DNA of 36,640 nt from Burkholderiales bacterium (GTDB lineage Bacteria > Pseudomonadota > Gammaproteobacteria > Burkholderiales > Burkholderiaceae_C), in assembly GCA_019510465.1 (NCBI GenBank), contig JAEKKH010000155.1, forward strand, positions 1-36,640, in the 5' to 3' direction. Within the stretch, counting starts at the first letter, position 1. Each line of letters opens with the position of its first letter. Under the pieces are notes generated by a model. It searched no databases. It saw only the letters and a list, made by a program, of their open reading frames with translations, and was not told where the DNA came from. Shown here one piece after another: positions 9,901-17,192 of the stretch. Position numbers and translations under genes: made by a program.

Positions 9901-10326
9901 TCGCCCATCGACTACCTCGACGCCTGGCTCCCGCACCTGCTGCTGTGCCACGACGCCCCGGCCGGCGTGCTGCCCGTCACCACCGGGATCGCGCGCGACG
10001 GCCGTTTCTTCCTGACCGAATGCGAGGCCCCGCAGGCCGCGCTCGAGGCGCTCCTGCGCCTGTACGCCAAGGGCCTGCGCGAACCGCTCGCCTTCTTCCC
10101 GCGCTCGGCCTGGGCCTGGATCGAGGGCGACCGCGACGGCCCGGCCAAGGCGGCCGCCGTCTTCAGGCCCGGCGGCTTCAACGAGTTCGCCGAAGGCGAG
10201 GACGCGGGCATCCGCCTCGCGCTGCGCGGCCGCCCGGATCCCTTCTCGCCCGAGGTCGTCGGCGAGTTCTACGCCAACGCGATGGCCGTGTTCGAGCCGT
10301 TGCGCGCCTGCCTGGAGGTCGAATGA
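6979..10326 (+). CDS. recC: Exodeoxyribonuclease V subunit gamma RecC
   Basis: 1115 aa against 1122 in E. coli. RecC is the scaffold and Chi-recognition subunit of RecBCD, which processes double-strand breaks for RecA loading. The N-terminus MLHLHFANRFETLADRL corresponds to E. coli MLRVYHSNRLDVLEAL. The diagnostic region around residues 630-715 reads MSSLRNVPFRVVCAIGLDDG, FDLMN, GDRQRRHDERNVFLDLILAA, GRSVRDNS and PASVLVAELLE, closely paralleling E. coli RecC. As in the family, no intact Walker A is seen (inactive helicase fold). No strong Shine-Dalgarno precedes the ATG. recB starts 58 nt after the stop, so the genes are probably cotranscribed. Confidence 0.95.
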   Translation: MLHLHFANRFETLADRLAARLGHPAPGRSPFEADEVVVPSAAITRRLIIELARRHGVCANVEFSYLAHWLWQQTAQLLPDLPESARFDADVFGWRILAAFEDGAWSGRQPRLAAWLDNADAVMRHELARRVAGLFEQYLVYRPEWLEAWFREEAVALPGADASAALDQAWQAALWRRVAHETASDGRHPILALLDMLDARGIGLAGTGRLPASAHVFCLPTMPPVHLELLQRLARHVELHVYALNPCREFWFDVVDPRRLAWLAALGELQLHEQGNRLLAAWGRQTQSALSLLVDAAAEGAVEDAVFTPATRRSVLGALQDAVLELTELAPGSLADVAGDRSIEVHVCHSLTRELEVLHDRLLGLMAGDDAPQPGDILVVTPDLDAAAPLIDAVFGTAPRERHLPYAISGRARAQVNAPARALLELLALVASRLPVNDVFGLLQQRVVARRFGLAEDDLDQVRDWLVDAGIHWALDAEHRGSFDVPAHERHSFADGLDRLFLGYALPSHLASPFQGRLPAGDAEGSGALTLGAFWRFVDALKALRERVAAPRAPSDWPAILGDALRDFVAPADADLEDLRELDEEIARLGDQWRRSGLATPLSLDVVRAALEEALADPARGGVPTGMITFAAMSSLRNVPFRVVCAIGLDDGAFPTTARPAEFDLMNLAPRAGDRQRRHDERNVFLDLILAARDRVHLSHAGRSVRDNSVRPASVLVAELLETLVPALARAPADAASRAAARAALVVEHPLQPFALQAFDVATREPRLRSFQADYAQALRQSLAAAPSAASSPGFDDEGDAEDDATAAAAAPFFARPLPPADAAWRDVPLARLSAFLRNPCRFLLEQRLGIALRRDDEALQDDEPFVPDNGGRAPLVQLLLPALLAGLSPEAARTLALAGTALPAGGFGLRFLERELNGLRDFAAQVREHTAQPALAPHLAELVVEIDDQRWRLHGEFADLRPRGLLRHRYAKQSPIDYLDAWLPHLLLCHDAPAGVLPVTTGIARDGRFFLTECEAPQAALEALLRLYAKGLREPLAFFPRSAWAWIEGDRDGPAKAAAVFRPGGFNEFAEGEDAGIRLALRGRPDPFSPEVVGEFYANAMAVFEPLRACLEVE

Positions 10327-10384
10327 ACGTGCGGCGGGCTCCTCGCAACGCGTGGGCGCCGGCGCCGGCCCCGGAGGCCAGGCG

Positions 10385-13300
10385 ATGACGGCCCTGCCGG
10401 AGTTCCAGCCGCTGGACGTGTTCGCCTGCCCGCTGGACGGCATCCGCCAGATCGAGGCCTCGGCCGGCACCGGCAAGACCTGGAACATCTGCGGCCTGTA
10501 CCTGCGCCTGCTGCTGGAAAAGCGCCTGGAGGTGCAGCGCATCCTCGTCGTCACGTTCACGAACGCGGCCACCGCCGAACTGCGCGAGCGCATCCGCCAG
10601 CGCATCGTCGACACGCTCGCCTGGCTGCGCGCCGAGCAGGGCGGCGAGGCGCCCGCCGCCGGCGACCAGTTCGTCGAGCGCCTGGTGCGCGGCGCACGCG
10701 AACGGCACGGCCTGGATTCCTCCGACATGATTGCGCGCCTGGCCCTGGCGCAGGCCACCTTCGACGAGGCGTCGATCTTCACGATCCACGGCTTCTGCCA
10801 GCGCGCGCTGGCCGACACGCCCTTCACCGCCCGGATGCCGCTGCAGATGGCGCTGGTGCAGGACGACGCCGACTGGGTGGCCGAGGCGGCCAACGATTTC
10901 TGGCGCCGCCGCATCGCGGCCGACGACCTCGACACCGCGCTGGCGGGGCACCTGGTGGCAAGCAAGGATTCGCCCGCCGGCTTCGCGGCGCTGCTCAAGC
11001 GCCACCTGTCCAAGCCGCTGGCGCGCGCCGACTGGCCGGAAGACCTCGACGCCGCGCGCGCCCTGCCCATCGACGACCTCGCCACCGCCCACGATATCGC
11101 CCGCGGCCTGTGGCTGTCGCAGCGCGAGGCCATCGAGGAACTGGTGCTGCGCTCGCTGGGTGGCGTGCTCAACGCGGTCAGCTACAAGGAAGACAGCGTG
11201 CGCACGGCCGTGGCCAGCTGGGACGAGCTGCTGCACGACGACGACGCGCTCGCGGCGCTCGCGGTCGACGGGCCCAAGCTCGACCTGCTGGGCGCCGCGC
11301 GGCTCGCCAAGGGCACCAAGAGCAAGCAGGCGACGCCACTGCACGAGTTCTTCGACGTCGCCCAGCAGCTGCTGAACCTGCGCGCGCAGGCGGGCAAGGC
11401 GCTGGCCTACGGCCGCCTCGCGCTGCTTCGCGAGCTGCTCGACGAAGGCTCGCGGGCCCAGCGCGAGGCCAAGCGACGCCAGCGCGTGATCGCGTTCGAC
11501 GACATGCTGTTCAACCTGCACGACCGGCTGATGAACGGCGACCCGCAGCTCGCGGGCGAGCTCAAGAAGCGCTTCCCCGCCGCCCTGATCGACGAGTTCC
11601 AGGACACCGACCCGCTGCAGTTCGCCATCTTCCGGACGATCTACACGGCCACCACGGACGACACGGTGTCGGCGGCGCCGCTGTTCTTCGTCGGCGATCC
11701 CAAGCAGGCCATCTACAGCTTTCGCAACGCCGACCTGCACACCTACCTCGAGGCCGGCGCGCACGCCGTGGCACGCTACTCGCTCGGCGAGAACCAGCGC
11801 TCGACCGAACCGCTGATCCGCGCGCTCAATGCGCTGTTCACGGCCAATCCGCGCGCCTTCATGATGGACGGGCTGGCCTACCAGACCGTCGCGTTCGGCG
11901 CGAAGCCGCGCCAGGCGTTGACCGACACCAGCGCGCCGCGCGCACCGCTGCAGGTCTGGACGCTGCCGCCAGCCGACGACGGCGAGCCGATGTTCCTGCG
12001 CGAGGCGACGCAGGCCGTCGTCGCGGCCACCGCCGACGAGATCGCCCGCCTGCTCGCGGCGGCCCAGCGCGGCGAGGTCGCGCTCGGCGAGGGGGCCCGG
12101 GCGCGTCCGCTCGCCGCGGGCGACATCGCGGTGCTCGTGCGCAGCAACCGGCAAGGCTCGCAGATCCGCCAGGCGCTGACCGCGCGCGGCGTGGGCAGCG
12201 TCGAGCTGTCGCAGGCCAGCGTGTTCCGCAGCGACGACGCCGAGGAACTCGATCGCGTGCTCACCGCCATCCTCGAGCCGGCGCGCGAGCGCACGCTCAA
12301 GGCGGCGCTGGCCACCGGCCTGATGGGCGGCGATGCCGCGGCGATCCTCGCGCTGGCCGGCGACGAGTCCGCGCTGCTGGCCGCCGTGCAGCGCTTCGCC
12401 GGCTGGCGCGAGATCTGGCTCCAGCGCGGCGTCGGCTTCATGCTGCGCCAGTGGCTGGCCGCGGAACAGGTGGCCGGCCGGCTGCTGGCGCGTCCCGACG
12501 GGGAGCGCCGCCTGACCAACCTGCTGCACCTGGTCGAATGCCTGCACGAGGCCGGCGAGCGCCACGCCGCCCCCGACACCCTGCTGCGCTGGTTCCAGCA
12601 GCAGCGCGTCTCGCCCGAGGCCGGCGACGCGACGCAGCTGCGGCTGGAGTCCGACCAGAACCTGGTGCAGATCGTGACCATCCACAAGTCCAAGGGTCTC
12701 GAGTACCCGGTGGTGTTCTGCCCCTTCCTCTGGAACGCCGCGCGCGTCGGCCGCCCGGACGGCCTCACCGGCCACGCGTACCACGACGAGCACGGCGGCA
12801 CCGTCATCGACTACGGCCACGACTTCCGCGACGAGGCGCACCAGAAGGCCGTCAAGCTTCGCCAGAGGCTGGAGGAATCGGCGGAGTCCTTGCGACTGGT
12901 CTACGTCGCGTTGACGCGCGCGGTGCACCGCTGCGTGCTCGTGGCCGGGTGCTATCGCAGCAAGGTGGGCCGCAATGTCAGCAGCACCGCCAGCACGCGC
13001 AGCCTGCTGAACTGGCTGGTGGCCGGCGCGGACCTGTCCCCGGAGGACTGGTTCGAGCACAAGAACGGCGTGGCCGCCGTCGAATCGGCCTGGCTGGCGT
13101 TGGCGCAGCGCGCCGCCGGCGCGATCGCCGTCGAGCCGCTGCCCCGGGGGGCGCCCGTCGCGCTGCAGGCGCCGCGACCGTCGCCCGACACGCTCGCCGC
13201 CCTGCCCGCCCCGGCCAGCCTGCCGGCGGGCTGGCGCATCGGCAGCTTCAGCGCCATCGCGCACGGCGCCGCGCACGATCGCTCGGGCGTCGACCACGAC

Positions 13301-14137
13301 CTGCGCGCCGCCGACGTCGCCGCGGCGGTGCCCGCGGCGGCCGACGACGCCCCGAGCTGGCGCGCGGACGAAGACGACCCGCTCGGCTTTCCTCGCGGCC
13401 CCGCCGCCGGCGAGGCCATCCACCACGCGTTCGAGCACATCGACTTCACCGCCCCCTCCGGCTGGCCCCAGGCGATCGAGCAGGCGCTGCACCTGCTGCG
13501 CGCGATGGGCGAGCCCGAGCCCGCGGGCGACGCCGCGCTGCGCGCCCGCATGCTGGCGCGCCTGCTCGAAGGCACGCTCACGACGCCGCTGCCGCTGGGC
13601 ACCGCGCAGCCGTTGCGGCTGGCCGAGCTGCCGCGGTCGCGGCGCCTGGTCGAACTCGAGTTCCACCTGCCCTCGCACCGCTTCGACGCGGCGGCGCTCA
13701 ACGCGCTGCTCGAGTCGCACGGCTACCCGATGCCGCGGCTGTCGTTTCCGACGCTGCGCGGCTTCCTCAAGGGCTTCATCGACCTCGTGTTCGAGCATGA
13801 AGGGCGCTTCTTCATCCTCGACTGGAAGTCCAACCACCTGGGCGATTCGCCGGCCCGCTACGGCCAGGAGGCCATGGCGGCGGCGATGCGCGACCAGGGC
13901 TACCACCTGCAGTACCTGCTGTACCTCGTGGCGCTCCACCGCTACCTGCGGGTGCGGCTGCCGGACTACGAGCCCGGCCGCCACCTGGGCGGCGCCGTCT
14001 ACCTGTTCGTCCGCGGCGTGCGGCCGGACTGGCGCGACGCCTCCGGCAAACCCACGGGCATGTTCTTCCACCGGCCGTCCCCGGCCACCATTCAGGCGCT
14101 GTCGGCGCTGTTCGACGAGACGGAGGCTTCCGCATGA
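10385..14137 (+). CDS. recB: Exodeoxyribonuclease V subunit beta RecB (helicase-nuclease)
   Basis: 1250 aa. RecB is the 3'-5' SF1A helicase and sole nuclease of RecBCD. Helicase motifs in order: Walker A EASAGTGKTW (from residue 24), Ia VVTFTNAATAELRERI, II LIDEFQDTD (Asp403), III FVGDPKQAIYSFRNAD, IV GENQRS, V TIHKSKGLEYPVVF, VI LVYVALTRAVHRC. The C-terminal nuclease has GFLKGFIDLVF and ILDWKSN; Asp1133, Asp1146 and Lys1148 match D1067, D1080 and K1082 of E. coli with identical spacing. ATG 10385 has GGAGG at 10373-10377, 7 nt upstream. The stop TGA overlaps the ATG of the first repeat unit downstream (ATGA, 14134-14137). Confidence 0.97.
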   Translation: MTALPEFQPLDVFACPLDGIRQIEASAGTGKTWNICGLYLRLLLEKRLEVQRILVVTFTNAATAELRERIRQRIVDTLAWLRAEQGGEAPAAGDQFVERLVRGARERHGLDSSDMIARLALAQATFDEASIFTIHGFCQRALADTPFTARMPLQMALVQDDADWVAEAANDFWRRRIAADDLDTALAGHLVASKDSPAGFAALLKRHLSKPLARADWPEDLDAARALPIDDLATAHDIARGLWLSQREAIEELVLRSLGGVLNAVSYKEDSVRTAVASWDELLHDDDALAALAVDGPKLDLLGAARLAKGTKSKQATPLHEFFDVAQQLLNLRAQAGKALAYGRLALLRELLDEGSRAQREAKRRQRVIAFDDMLFNLHDRLMNGDPQLAGELKKRFPAALIDEFQDTDPLQFAIFRTIYTATTDDTVSAAPLFFVGDPKQAIYSFRNADLHTYLEAGAHAVARYSLGENQRSTEPLIRALNALFTANPRAFMMDGLAYQTVAFGAKPRQALTDTSAPRAPLQVWTLPPADDGEPMFLREATQAVVAATADEIARLLAAAQRGEVALGEGARARPLAAGDIAVLVRSNRQGSQIRQALTARGVGSVELSQASVFRSDDAEELDRVLTAILEPARERTLKAALATGLMGGDAAAILALAGDESALLAAVQRFAGWREIWLQRGVGFMLRQWLAAEQVAGRLLARPDGERRLTNLLHLVECLHEAGERHAAPDTLLRWFQQQRVSPEAGDATQLRLESDQNLVQIVTIHKSKGLEYPVVFCPFLWNAARVGRPDGLTGHAYHDEHGGTVIDYGHDFRDEAHQKAVKLRQRLEESAESLRLVYVALTRAVHRCVLVAGCYRSKVGRNVSSTASTRSLLNWLVAGADLSPEDWFEHKNGVAAVESAWLALAQRAAGAIAVEPLPRGAPVALQAPRPSPDTLAALPAPASLPAGWRIGSFSAIAHGAAHDRSGVDHDLRAADVAAAVPAAADDAPSWRADEDDPLGFPRGPAAGEAIHHAFEHIDFTAPSGWPQAIEQALHLLRAMGEPEPAGDAALRARMLARLLEGTLTTPLPLGTAQPLRLAELPRSRRLVELEFHLPSHRFDAAALNALLESHGYPMPRLSFPTLRGFLKGFIDLVFEHEGRFFILDWKSNHLGDSPARYGQEAMAAAMRDQGYHLQYLLYLVALHRYLRVRLPDYEPGRHLGGAVYLFVRGVRPDWRDASGKPTGMFFHRPSPATIQALSALFDETEASA

Positions 14138-14331
14138 GCGCACGCACGGCCGCCCCGAAGGGCGCTCGCACCGCAGCCCGCAGGGCGGAGGTTGCCAATG
14201 AGCGCACGCCCGGCCGCTCCGAAGGGCGCTGGCTCCGCAGCCCGCAGGGCGGAGGTTTCCACATGAGCGCTCGCCCGGCCGCTCCGAAGGGCGCTCGCTC
14301 CGCAGCCCGCAGGGCGGAGGTTTCCACATGA
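14134..14331 (+). CDS. Putative 65-aa mini-ORF at the recB stop
   Basis: It starts at the ATG overlapping the recB stop, with GGAGG (14122-14126) 7 nt upstream. Because the first repeat unit is 64 bp, the frame passes the second start without stopping. It continues through the third unit (its ATG 14263 is in frame) and ends at TGA 14329-14331, overlapping ATG 14328. The product is basic, Ala/Arg-rich and of no recognised family. It may matter only as a translated leader that carries ribosomes toward recD. Confidence 0.4.
   Translation: MSARTAAPKGARTAARRAEVANERTPGRSEGRWLRSPQGGGFHMSARPAAPKGARSAARRAEVST
14198..14266 (+). CDS. Putative 22-aa mini-ORF, repeat unit 2
   Basis: ATG with GGAGG 6 nt upstream; encodes MSARPAAPKGAGSAARRAEV plus two residues. 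The stop TGA (14264-14266) overlaps the next ATG (14263). It lies out of frame inside the 65-aa ORF. Protein function is doubtful; the stop/start geometry is the notable part. Confidence 0.3.
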   Translation: MSARPAAPKGAGSAARRAEVST

Positions 14332-14384
14332 GCGCTCGCACGGCCGCTCCGAAGGGCGCTCGCTCCGCGGCCCGCAGGGCGGAG
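14233..14384 (+). promoter_or_regulatory. Repeated hairpins that would mask Shine-Dalgarno sites
   Basis: In units 2, 3 and 4, CTCCGC pairs with GCGGAG across a 10-nt segment (14233-14254, 14298-14319, 14363-14384). The 3' arm includes the first four bases of GGAGG. An alternative inner fold pairs GCCC with GGGC. Units 1 and 5 have weaker versions because their left arms differ (accgc). Such folds would hide the ribosome binding site until a ribosome translating the upstream mini-ORF opens them. This is inferred from base pairing only. Confidence 0.4.
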
Positions 14385-14396
14385 GTTTCCACATGA
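14328..14396 (+). CDS. Putative 22-aa mini-ORF, repeat unit 4
   Basis: ATG overlaps the stop shared by the 65-aa ORF and the unit-3 ORF (14263-14331). GGAGG is at 14316-14320, 7 nt upstream. Encodes MSARTAAPKGARSAARRAEV plus two residues; TGA overlaps ATG 14393. No family recognised. Confidence 0.35.
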   Translation: MSARTAAPKGARSAARRAEVST

Positions 14397-14461
14397 GCGC
14401 ACGCACGGCCGCTCCGAAGGGCGCTCGCACCGCAGGCCGCTGGGCAGAGGTTGCCAAATGA
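14393..14461 (+). CDS. Putative 22-aa mini-ORF, repeat unit 5, coupled to recD
   Basis: GGAGG (14381-14385) lies 7 nt upstream. Encodes MSARTAAPKGARTAGRWAEV plus two residues. TGA 14459-14461 overlaps the recD ATG at 14458, so it is the last link from recB to recD. This unit has diverged most near its 3' end. Confidence 0.35.
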   Translation: MSARTAAPKGARTAGRWAEVAK

Positions 14462-16443
14462 ACTCACGCACGGCCATGAGCGCCGCCCCCGGCGGCCGCG
14501 GGGCTCGCCCGCGCAGCGCGGCGCGGCCAGGCGCCGGCTCCGGCGCCGAGCGCGACGAGCACTGGCTCGCCGAAGGCTTCGCGCGCCATGCCGCGCGCTG
14601 GGCCGCCGCCGGGGCGAACGCGGTCGGCGTCGCGGCGATCACGCGCGCGGCCGCGGCGTTGAGCCGCGCCGTCAGCGACGGACACGTCTGCCTGGTGCTG
14701 GCGTCGCTCGCGGCCGACGCGGTGGACGACGAGGGCGGATCGCCGCGCCTGGACATCGCGGGGTGGCGCGCGCAGCTGCTGGCGTCCGGCATCGTGGGCA
14801 CGCCCGACGCACCCGGCGTGCTGCCGCTGATCCTCGACGACGAGGACCGCCTGTACCTGCACCGCTACTTCGACTTCGAGCGCCGTCTCGCGCGCCGGCT
14901 GGTGCAGGCGCGTCACGCGGGCGCACGCGAGGCCGCCGGCTCGCCGCCGCTGCGCGCGCAGCTGGCCGAGCTGTTCGCCGCCAACGCCGCCCGCCTCGGC
15001 GGCGCGGCCGACTGGCAGCAGCTCGCCGCGGCGCTGGCGCTGCGCGGACGCTTGACGGTGATCAGCGGCGGCCCGGGCACCGGCAAGACCACCACCGTCG
15101 TCAACCTGCTCGCCTGCCTGCTTGCGCTGGACCCCGATTGCCGCATCGCGCTGGCCGCGCCCACGGGCAAGGCCGCGGCGCGCATGACGGACGCGATCCG
15201 CCAGCGCGCGCAGCACCTGCCCGCGGCGCTGCGCGACAGGATGCCGACGGCGTCGTCCACCGTGCACCGGCTGCTGGGGGCCACCCCGGACGGCTTCACG
15301 CACGACGCGAGCCACCCGCTGGCCATCGACGCCCTCGTCGTCGACGAGGCGTCGATGCTGGACCTGGCGCTCGCCACCCGCCTGCTCGACGCCGTGCCGC
15401 CCGCCGCGCGCATCATCCTGCTGGGCGACAAGGATCAACTGGCCGCCGTGGAATCCGGCGCGGTGTTCGCGGAGCTGAGCGTCGACCCGACGCTGACCCC
15501 GGCCTGCGTGAGCGACCTCGCCGCGATGACCGGCACGTCCGCCGCCGCCATCGTGGCGCCGCCGCCCGCGCGCCCCAGCGCGCTCCAGGACTGCGCGGTC
15601 TGGTTCACCCAGACCTACCGATTCTCGGTCGACTCGGGCGTCGGCCGACTGGCGCACGACGTCAACGCCGGCCGGGCGGGCGCGGCGGCCGACTGGCTGC
15701 GCGAGGGCGCCGACCCCGACGTCCGCTGGCTGGACGCCCTCGATCCCGCCGCCGCCGGCCACGCATCGGTCGACGCCGCCGCGCTCGCCGACATGGACGC
15801 CGGCTACGCCGCCTGGCGCGAGACGCTGGTCGCCGATTCGCGCGACGTCGCGGCCATCACCGAGGCCTTCGGCCGCTTCCGCGTGCTGTGCGCGCTGCGC
15901 GACGGCCCGCGCGGCGTCACGGCGCTGAACGCGGCGATGACGCGGCGCGTTCGCACGGCCCTCGCCCCGACCGGGCCGGCGGGCACCGGCAGCGCGCTGG
16001 AGGGCCCGGGGGCCTCGCCCTGGTTCCCCGGCCGACCGGTGCTGGTGCTGGCCAACGACTACGTGCTGCGACTGTTCAACGGCGACATCGGCATCGCGCT
16101 GCCCGGCGCCGACGGCGAGCTGCTCGTCCACTTCCCCGATGCCACCGCCCCCGGCGGCTTCCGCGCCATCGCGCCGGTGCGGCTGCCCCGGCACGAGACG
16201 GCTTTCGCGATGACCGTCCACAAGTCGCAGGGCTCCGAGTTCGACGCCGTGCTGGTGATGCTGCCGCAGCAGCGCAGCCGCGTCCTGACGCGCGAGCTGC
16301 TCTACACCGCCGTCACGCGCGCCCGCCGCGGCGTGGCCCTGGTGGCCGATCCGTCCGTGCTCGAACAGGCCATCGCCACGCCCACCGTGCGGCATTCGGG
16401 CCTGCTGGCGCGCCTGGCCGAGGAGGAAGCCGCCCGGAGTTAG
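14458..16443 (+). CDS. recD: Exodeoxyribonuclease V subunit alpha RecD (5'-3' helicase)
   Basis: 661 aa, slightly longer than E. coli RecD (608). RecD is the 5'-3' SF1B motor of RecBCD and is needed for full nuclease activity before Chi. Motifs: Walker A SGGPGTGKTTT (Lys210), Ia LAAPTGKAAARM, II VVDEASMLD, III LLGDKDQLAAVESGAV, IV TQTYRF, V FAMTVHKSQGSEFD, VI LYTAVTRARRGVALV. ATG 14458 is chosen because AGAGG (14446-14450) lies 7 nt upstream and the ATG overlaps the preceding mini-ORF stop; ATG 14476 is an alternative without a ribosome binding site. The first 30 residues are Ala/Gly/Arg-rich, and the first six codons resemble the upstream repeat, so the N-terminus has been partly shaped by it. 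Confidence 0.96.
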   Translation: MNSRTAMSAAPGGRGARPRSAARPGAGSGAERDEHWLAEGFARHAARWAAAGANAVGVAAITRAAAALSRAVSDGHVCLVLASLAADAVDDEGGSPRLDIAGWRAQLLASGIVGTPDAPGVLPLILDDEDRLYLHRYFDFERRLARRLVQARHAGAREAAGSPPLRAQLAELFAANAARLGGAADWQQLAAALALRGRLTVISGGPGTGKTTTVVNLLACLLALDPDCRIALAAPTGKAAARMTDAIRQRAQHLPAALRDRMPTASSTVHRLLGATPDGFTHDASHPLAIDALVVDEASMLDLALATRLLDAVPPAARIILLGDKDQLAAVESGAVFAELSVDPTLTPACVSDLAAMTGTSAAAIVAPPPARPSALQDCAVWFTQTYRFSVDSGVGRLAHDVNAGRAGAAADWLREGADPDVRWLDALDPAAAGHASVDAAALADMDAGYAAWRETLVADSRDVAAITEAFGRFRVLCALRDGPRGVTALNAAMTRRVRTALAPTGPAGTGSALEGPGASPWFPGRPVLVLANDYVLRLFNGDIGIALPGADGELLVHFPDATAPGGFRAIAPVRLPRHETAFAMTVHKSQGSEFDAVLVMLPQQRSRVLTRELLYTAVTRARRGVALVADPSVLEQAIATPTVRHSGLLARLAEEEAARS

Positions 16444-16586
16444 CTCGGGTCGTTCGATCCCCGCCGTGCCGGTTGAACCCGCCGCCGTCGTCGTCCAGGA
16501 CGCTCGGCCGATCGAGGCTCGCATGAGGGCGAACGCCACGCCCTGCACGCATCGCCTGGCGCCCGCGCCCGCGCCGCGCATCGCAA

Positions 16587-16635
16587 ATCACGCATCACGC
16601 ATCACGCATCACGCATCACGCATCGCGCATCGCGC
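16587..16635 (+). repeat. Heptanucleotide tandem repeat (ATCACGC)5(ATCGCGC)2
   Basis: Seven contiguous 7-bp units: five perfect ATCACGC (16587-16621) and two ATCGCGC (16622-16635). The tract lies between recD and the GNAT gene, within a frame open to the GNAT start. A unit length not divisible by three means that gain or loss of one unit would shift any frame running through it. Confidence 0.95.
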
Positions 16636-16705
16636 GGCGAACGCGTGCGCGCCTCGGCGGCGTTCGAGTACGATTCCTTGCCGCTCGCCCGTCCTCACCC
16701 CATCG

Positions 16706-17158
16706 ATGAACATCTCGCTCGAGACCCCGGACCAACCCGAGGTCATCGCCCTGATCGCCGACCTCGACGCCTACCAGGACACGCTGTACCCGCCCGAGAG
16801 CCGGCATGCCCTCGACCTGGCGTCGCTCAAGCGCGACAACGTGCGCTTCTTCGTCGCGCGCGACGGCCAAGGACGCGCGGTCGGCTGCTGCGCGGTCGTG
16901 CTCCGGGCCGACCATGGCGAGATCAAGCGCATGTACGTGCGGCCCGACTGCCGGGGCCAGGGCATCGCGGGCGGCCTGCTGCGCGCGGTCGAGGCCGCGT
17001 CCGCGGAAGCGCGTTGCCCGCGCCTCATGCTCGAGACCGGGCCGTACCAGCCCGAGGCGCTGGGCCTGTACGCGTCGTTCGGCTATGCGCGGCGCGGGCC
17101 CTATGCCGGCTACCGCGACGATCCGCTGAGCGTGTTCATGGAGAAGCCGCTGGCCTGA
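16706..17158 (+). CDS. GNAT family N-acetyltransferase
   Basis: 150 aa from ATG 16706 (MNISLETPDQ). The acetyl-CoA binding motif A is EIKRMYVRPDCRGQGIAGGLL (R/Q-x-x-G-x-G/A type), followed by the LMLETGPYQPEALGLYASFGYARRGPYAGY region common to YjgM/PhnO-like GNATs. The substrate cannot be told from sequence. ATG 16706 gives a normal-size domain but has no clear Shine-Dalgarno. An in-frame ATG at 16523 has GAGG 5 nt upstream and would give 211 aa, with a low-complexity extension translated through the heptamer repeats. The gene converges on the amidohydrolase gene. Confidence 0.88.
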   Translation: MNISLETPDQPEVIALIADLDAYQDTLYPPESRHALDLASLKRDNVRFFVARDGQGRAVGCCAVVLRADHGEIKRMYVRPDCRGQGIAGGLLRAVEAASAEARCPRLMLETGPYQPEALGLYASFGYARRGPYAGYRDDPLSVFMEKPLA

Positions 17159-17192
17159 GGGCGCCGAGCAGGCCTCGCGACGCGGCGGCACG

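Larger units (their letters stand above)
14134..14475 (+). repeat. Tandem array of five 65-bp units carrying start codon, mini-ORF and Shine-Dalgarno, between recB and recD
   Basis: Units begin at ATGs 14134, 14198, 14263, 14328 and 14393. Their lengths are 64, 65, 65, 65 and 65 bp. A diverged sixth start is the recD ATG at 14458, where similarity continues for about 18 nt (16/18 matching). Each unit reads ATGAGCGC..., encodes MSAR(T/P)AAPKGAR-type peptides and ends with (G)GGAGG, a short spacer and the next ATGA. Shine-Dalgarno positions are 14122-14126, 14187-14191, 14251-14255, 14316-14320, 14381-14385 and 14446-14450 (AGAGG). The spacer is 7 nt in every case except before 14198, where it is 6. 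A 65-bp unit equals 22 codons minus the one base shared in ATGA, so each full unit is a cistron whose stop overlaps the next start. The end of recB (gaggcttccgcatga) resembles the unit ends, which suggests duplication of the original recB/recD junction. Confidence 0.95.

Noticed and set aside
14134-14457. Repeat array considered as a CRISPR
   Set aside because: The 65-bp units are contiguous with no unique spacers, and no cas genes are nearby.
10178-14467. 1429-codon open frame on the minus strand opposite recB and the repeat array
   Set aside because: It is antisense to a gene with all RecB motifs; the translation is low-complexity and Arg/Ala/Gly-rich. Long shadow frames are expected at this GC content.
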